64,000 nucleotides of DNA from Epiperipatus broadwayi (taxonomy: Eukaryota > Onychophora > Udeonychophora > Euonychophora > Peripatidae), in the NCBI GenBank assembly GCA_028023455.1, contig JAQFVV010000017.1, positions 1,922,501-1,986,500 on the forward strand. The letters run 5' to 3'. The notes under the pieces were generated by a model. It was not told the DNA's origin. It ran no database searches and was given only the letters and a program-made list of their open reading frames with translations. The translations under genes and the position numbers were made by a program. Below are positions 60,438 to 64,000 of this stretch, piece by piece (the stretch's first letter is position 1; the number at the start of each line of letters is the position of its first letter).

Positions 60438-60749
60438 AAACACAATGTATGAGTAAGAGAGCAAACAGGTGTTACTGGCCTCATTGAAAGAATTAAAAGA
60501 CTGAAGTGGAGTTGGGCTGGACATATTTTTAGAAGAGATGATAATAGCTGGACAATTGAAATTTTAAACTGGATTCCAAGAGATTGTAAAAGACCCAGAA
60601 ATAGACCACATGCGAGATGGAATGGATGAAATAAGAAAGTGTGCAGAGGTGATGTCGAGAAGAGAAGCTAAAGATCGGAAAAGATGGATTGAGCTTGGAG
60701 AGATCCTGCAGTGGATTGATAATGGTTGGTGATGATGTTTTACATCTTG

Positions 60750-62690
60750 AATAGATTGAAAACTATCATTGATATATTAGTGCAAAATTAACGAGATTAA
60801 AATGTGTTTCGCATCAATTACTCAGAATATCATGTGATATAACTTTAACTTTCTTATTGCATTACCAAATCCTTACTATCGACTATTGACAGTTTTGATT
60901 GCCCCAGCAAACGAAATATAAGTAGAATTTCTAAAGAACTTCAGTAAATAACTGGCAATAGTCGGTTGTAAAAAATCATTGTAAAAAGTAATAAAGAATA
61001 TAGATGATGTTAATATCAAGTGGTGTTTAAGCATCAAAGTGTTGAACCAAGCACAACCTCAGCCCATTCACCAGGTTGATTCATTTTTTCACATCTTTGT
61101 CAGATAATCAGCCATTGTTTGCAATACATTTACAATAACAAACTTTTTGTTCACATAAGAATTTTATCAAGAAAATATCCTACAATATCTTCTTAGTAAT
61201 TATTAATCTTCTCAAATTTTTTTAACTTTATTATATTTTTATAATAAATGTTTTCACAACATGTTTTATTTCGATTTGGTTCCTTTAACAAGCAAAACTC
61301 CTTTAACATTTGTAGTCATATTTTTGTTTCATCATCAATGCATCGATATTGATCTGACCATTCCAAATTAATCTGCCTGTATAGATAGATATACTTCTAA
61401 ATTTAACAAAGTTTTAAAATCATTTCAATTATTTTTTTAAGTAGCTTTAATATGATTTATGTAGTTTATGAGGATCTTCCTTTTGAATGTGATTTGTCTG
61501 CCGCTATTCTAAGTAAAGTGTCTTCTAATTAAGTAATTATAAATGGATAACTCCACACATATCCATAATCTACGTTAGTATCTATATTATGTTTTATTCT
61601 ATATTGAGGAATATGGACCAATGCTTTGTATGCTTTCAACACATATATCAATCTGAATGTGTGATCAGCTGATCTATTGTTTGAAATGCTGTTATTTTGA
61701 TTGTTTATCACATTGGATTAGTACTATTAGAATATCGTAAAGTTAAGGCAAGAATGAAAGGAAGTATCAGTGGTAATGCGGTCATTTTTTAGGGAATTTG
61801 TTAGGCCTCTGGCTTCCTTTAAAAGATATAAGAATGTCATTAGTACATGAATATGATTATTTTTTTTAAAAAAATGATTTATTTTTTAATTGTGATTAGT
61901 TGGAAATTTTATAACATTTTTGTTTTTATAAGTGTAGGTTTAGCAAACTAGATGAGTTGATTCACATATAGATTGCAAGCTGAAACATCATAGTATAGTT
62001 GTTAGTAAGTATTATTTTTCAGTTTTGTGGCTGAATATTAATTCTTATTGAAAATATTAGTAACAGTTATATACTGGTAAGTTTTTTTATTATTATCCAA
62101 TTTTATGTGGCATTTTTTTAAAGATTTTTTTTTTTTTATGAGTTTACATTTCTCTGGAGTAATAATCTGGAAACGGTAGACCTTAAAGTAGATTTCCCTG
62201 GCCTAAGCATTCTTTAATCATAAAAGGGAAATTCTAATTTAATGAATTCAGTTGTAGTGATCTAAAAACTCTGTAGTAATTGTCTATGATACTAGTTTTT
62301 TATCAATCTTTCTTAAGTTCATTCAATTTCATATTTAATTTCAGATTCTTAGTATTAAAAAAATCTATCTCCTGTAACTTTCCTTCAAGTAGATTATTAC
62401 TCTTGTTTAAATCAAAAGTAGTCATATTGTGTGGTAGCAAACAGGAAACTGGAATGACAACTAAGTCGATTGTAATGAATATTACAGTGGCATATAGAAT
62501 GCGGATATTTGTCTGCGAACTTAATTTAGGCCGTGTGTTTTGTAGTTGTTCGTAGAATAGTTTGCAATCATCCCTTAGAAATCAAGCTATTATTTTATAC
62601 AAATGTAAATATAGGTTTTACAGTCATTTTAATTGTTGTTACTCTCCATTATCTATTTTTCATGTCTATGACGATGCGTCATTTAATACC
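60750..62690. other. No gene recognised
   Basis: AT-rich intronic DNA. Short ORFs at 61529 and 62280 have no family features. Confidence 0.5.
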
Positions 62691-62825
62691 CAAACAATCC
62701 AATTTATTATAGTGTAAATACTTTAAATACAAATGTATTTTACATACCTGGAGTCTAACTGGAATATAAGGAATTTGAACACAGACTTTCAAACTCCCTT
62801 CAGCCATCTAATCTATCTTATACAA

Positions 62826-63319
62826 ACAGGCAAAACTCTCCATACAGTAGTGCCACTCAGTGCAAACCAGAGTAATCAATGGATGCCAGAAGACTTGTGC
62901 ATAAAATCCCTATCTAGTGCCTACTCATCCTATATCCCCAAACTAGTTTCTGGCTTGTGGCCTTTGTCAATGAGGAACTTTGGATCTGAGAGCCCTGCAC
63001 CTACATCTTAGAATCTAATGCAACTCTCCAGCAGCCACCTTTTATCTCCACTTAACTACGTGAATAAAATTGAAAACACATTGGCATTATATCCTAAGAT
63101 CTAGATGCAGTGCTCTCAGATCCAAAGTTCCTCACTGATGCACAAGCCAGAAACTAGTCTGGAGATATTGCATGAGTAGGCACTAGATAGGGATTTTATG
63201 CACTACCCTTCTGGTATCCATTGATTAATCTGGCTTGCACTGAATGGCACTTCTGTATGGAGAGTTTTTCCTGTTTTAATAACAGTTATGAGCAAGCATA
63301 AGAAACACTGATCATGTAA
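62826..63319. mobile_element. Hairpin family A, copy A4, nested in family B
   Basis: Arms of over 200 bp pair (CAGGCAAAACTCTCCATAC, GATGCCAGAAGACTTGTGC, CCAGAAACTAGTCTG and complements). The tail is on the right and ends ACTGATCATGTAA. Target duplication CTATCTTATACAA / CTATCTCATACAA at 62813-62825 and 63320-63332. The uninterrupted B sequence (TTATAAGATAG) is seen near 46550, confirming insertion into B. An ORF overlapping the left arm is not thought to be a gene. Confidence 0.88.
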
Positions 63320-63331
63320 CTATCTCATACA

Positions 63332-63385
63332 ACCAATATATATATATATATATATTTCACAGTAAACCAACACTCATCAGTTGGT
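63332..63385 (-). ncRNA. Hammerhead ribozyme HHR-4 with TA-expanded stem III
   Basis: Minus strand: stem I ACCAA / TTGGT perfect; CTGATGA intact (complement of 63374-63380); stem II GTGTT...ACTGT weakly paired; GAAA intact (complement of 63355-63358). Stem III is replaced by an extended (TA)n tract of about 18 bp that can still fold on itself. The core is complete; the weak stem II makes activity uncertain. Confidence 0.7.
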
Positions 63386-64000
63386 CCAGATCATTTTCCA
63401 AACATAGATATAAACAGTGCTTGGTTTATATTAAGATAGCAAACTTTCACACTTTAATGGACAGGCTTCAATCTATTCCAACTCTCCAGCCATCCATACC
63501 ATTGAAAATCTGGTGATGGAGCACTCAAATCCTTTGTTCATGTTCACCCCAAGTCACCTCTGATTCCTCATATATAGGGCCTTGTCCATTTAAATACACA
63601 GAAAAGGAGGATGGGCAGGATACAGCTTTATAATATTTTAAATATAAGTATATTTTATATACCTGGAGTCTAGTTGTAATGTAGGGGATTTGAACATTGA
63701 AAAATCTCATACAACTGAGACATATGACCACACATGTAAAATACTCTTGTATTTAAAATATTATAAATTCAGCCTGTATCTTGCCTATCCTTCTTCTGTA
63801 TATTTAAATGAACAAGGACTTATACATGAGGGGTCAGAGTGACTTAAGATCAACATGGGCAGGACAATAATATTGGCATTAACAAGGGATTTGGGCATTT
63901 CATCATCAGACTTCAATGGTGTGGATGGCCGAAGAATTGAAGGATGGAGTAGATTGAAGCCTGTCCATTAAAGTGTGAAAATGCAATACAAACTGAGCAT

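Larger units (their letters stand above)
57540..60745 (+). mobile_element. RTE-like retrotransposon, near full length, inactivated
   Basis: The leader starts near the GCAGAAAGGAGTTTCC at 57548. One ORF follows: endonuclease, RT and C-terminal domain, then a 3' end of TGATAATGGTTGGTGATGATG type. The ORF is broken by a frameshift in a poly-A run near 58470, a TGA near 58517, TAG at 59659-59661, TGA at 59923-59925, a frameshift near 60075 and further stops after 60437. Most stops look like single C-to-T or G-to-A changes. This is the best copy in the window for aligning the others. Confidence 0.92.
62700..64000. mobile_element. Family B array with inverted unit, split by A4 and cut by the window end
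   Basis: On the minus strand, from about 63722 down to 62700, a unit runs GTTCAAATCCCCTACATTAC, CTAGACTCCAGG, GAAGCCTGTCCATTAAAGTG, CTATCTTAATATAAA, HHR-4 and TTGTATGAGATAG. After the A4 insertion it starts again with GTTCAAATTCC and TTAGACTCCAGG, giving a tandem period of roughly 405 bp without A4. From about 63736 rightwards a plus-strand copy of the same unit runs to the window end (GAAGCCTGTCCATTAAAGTG, CTGAGCAT), so another hammerhead should follow within about 80 bp beyond 64000. Confidence 0.82.

Noticed and set aside
62733-63011. 92-codon ORF near the right end
   Set aside because: It crosses the boundary between family B and the A4 insertion, so it cannot be an old gene; the A-derived part has no open counterpart in A3.
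1-64000. CRISPR arrays or prokaryotic operons
   Set aside because: No regularly spaced short repeats; spliced RUVBL1 exons and LINE, SINE and PLE content show a eukaryotic genome.

Overview
This is eukaryotic, very AT-rich DNA, almost certainly from a metazoan (probably an invertebrate; I cannot name the species). Two short coding exons are recognisable as RUVBL1 (pontin): 40027-40131 and 56380-56443, both on the + strand. They have consensus GT/AG junctions, compatible phase and near-identical protein to the animal family, and a 16.2 kb intron separates them. No upstream or downstream RUVBL1 exon was found, so the rest of the window is intron or flanking DNA. No bacterial features, operons, CRISPR arrays or intact tRNA/rRNA genes were seen.

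The rest is a dense, nested mobile-element landscape. (1) RTE-like non-LTR retrotransposons: a nearly complete but dead + copy at 57540-60745, a minus copy at 40480-44410, a minus copy at 6357-10290, and several end fragments. (2) A second, more decayed LINE with a CCHC ORF1, APE endonuclease and RT at 51300-55720, plus a 3' fragment at 16215-16700. (3) Penelope-like elements (PLEs) with GIY-YIG endonuclease domains at 6492-8018, 21662-22553 and 36618-36785. (4) An internally deleted Ty3-like LTR element on the minus strand, 25472-28651, with LTRs, a 5 bp target duplication, a polypurine tract and a candidate primer site. (5) A 491 bp hAT element with CAGGGGTGGG ends and an 8 bp duplication. 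(6) Three copies of a tRNA-derived SINE.

The most interesting part is a set of non-coding elements that share one architecture: a palindrome whose two arms are unequal copies of the same sequence, a one-sided tail of roughly 30-50 bp, and a 12-15 bp target-site duplication. Family A has four copies (17910, 31647, 41827, 62826); singletons lie at 11321 and 13621. The two GIY-YIG PLE insertions have the same layout and duplication length. A further family (B; 22930, 46327, 62700-64000) carries hammerhead ribozyme (HHR) motifs with CTGATGA, a stem II, GAAA, a very short palindromic stem III and an ACCAA/TTGGT stem I. Two of these lie in direct orientation 467 bp apart inside the RUVBL1 intron, on the transcribed strand. 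Tails of family A, 13621 and B share a terminal motif like GGTCATGTGA.

My reading is that B, A and the singletons are non-autonomous, retrozyme/PLE-like retroelements mobilised by Penelope-type enzymes. Nesting gives relative ages: RTE copies are older than the PLE and A insertions in them, B is older than the A copy inside it, and the LINE is older than its SINE. All structures were read by eye without alignment or folding software, so repeat boundaries without a stated duplication are approximate.
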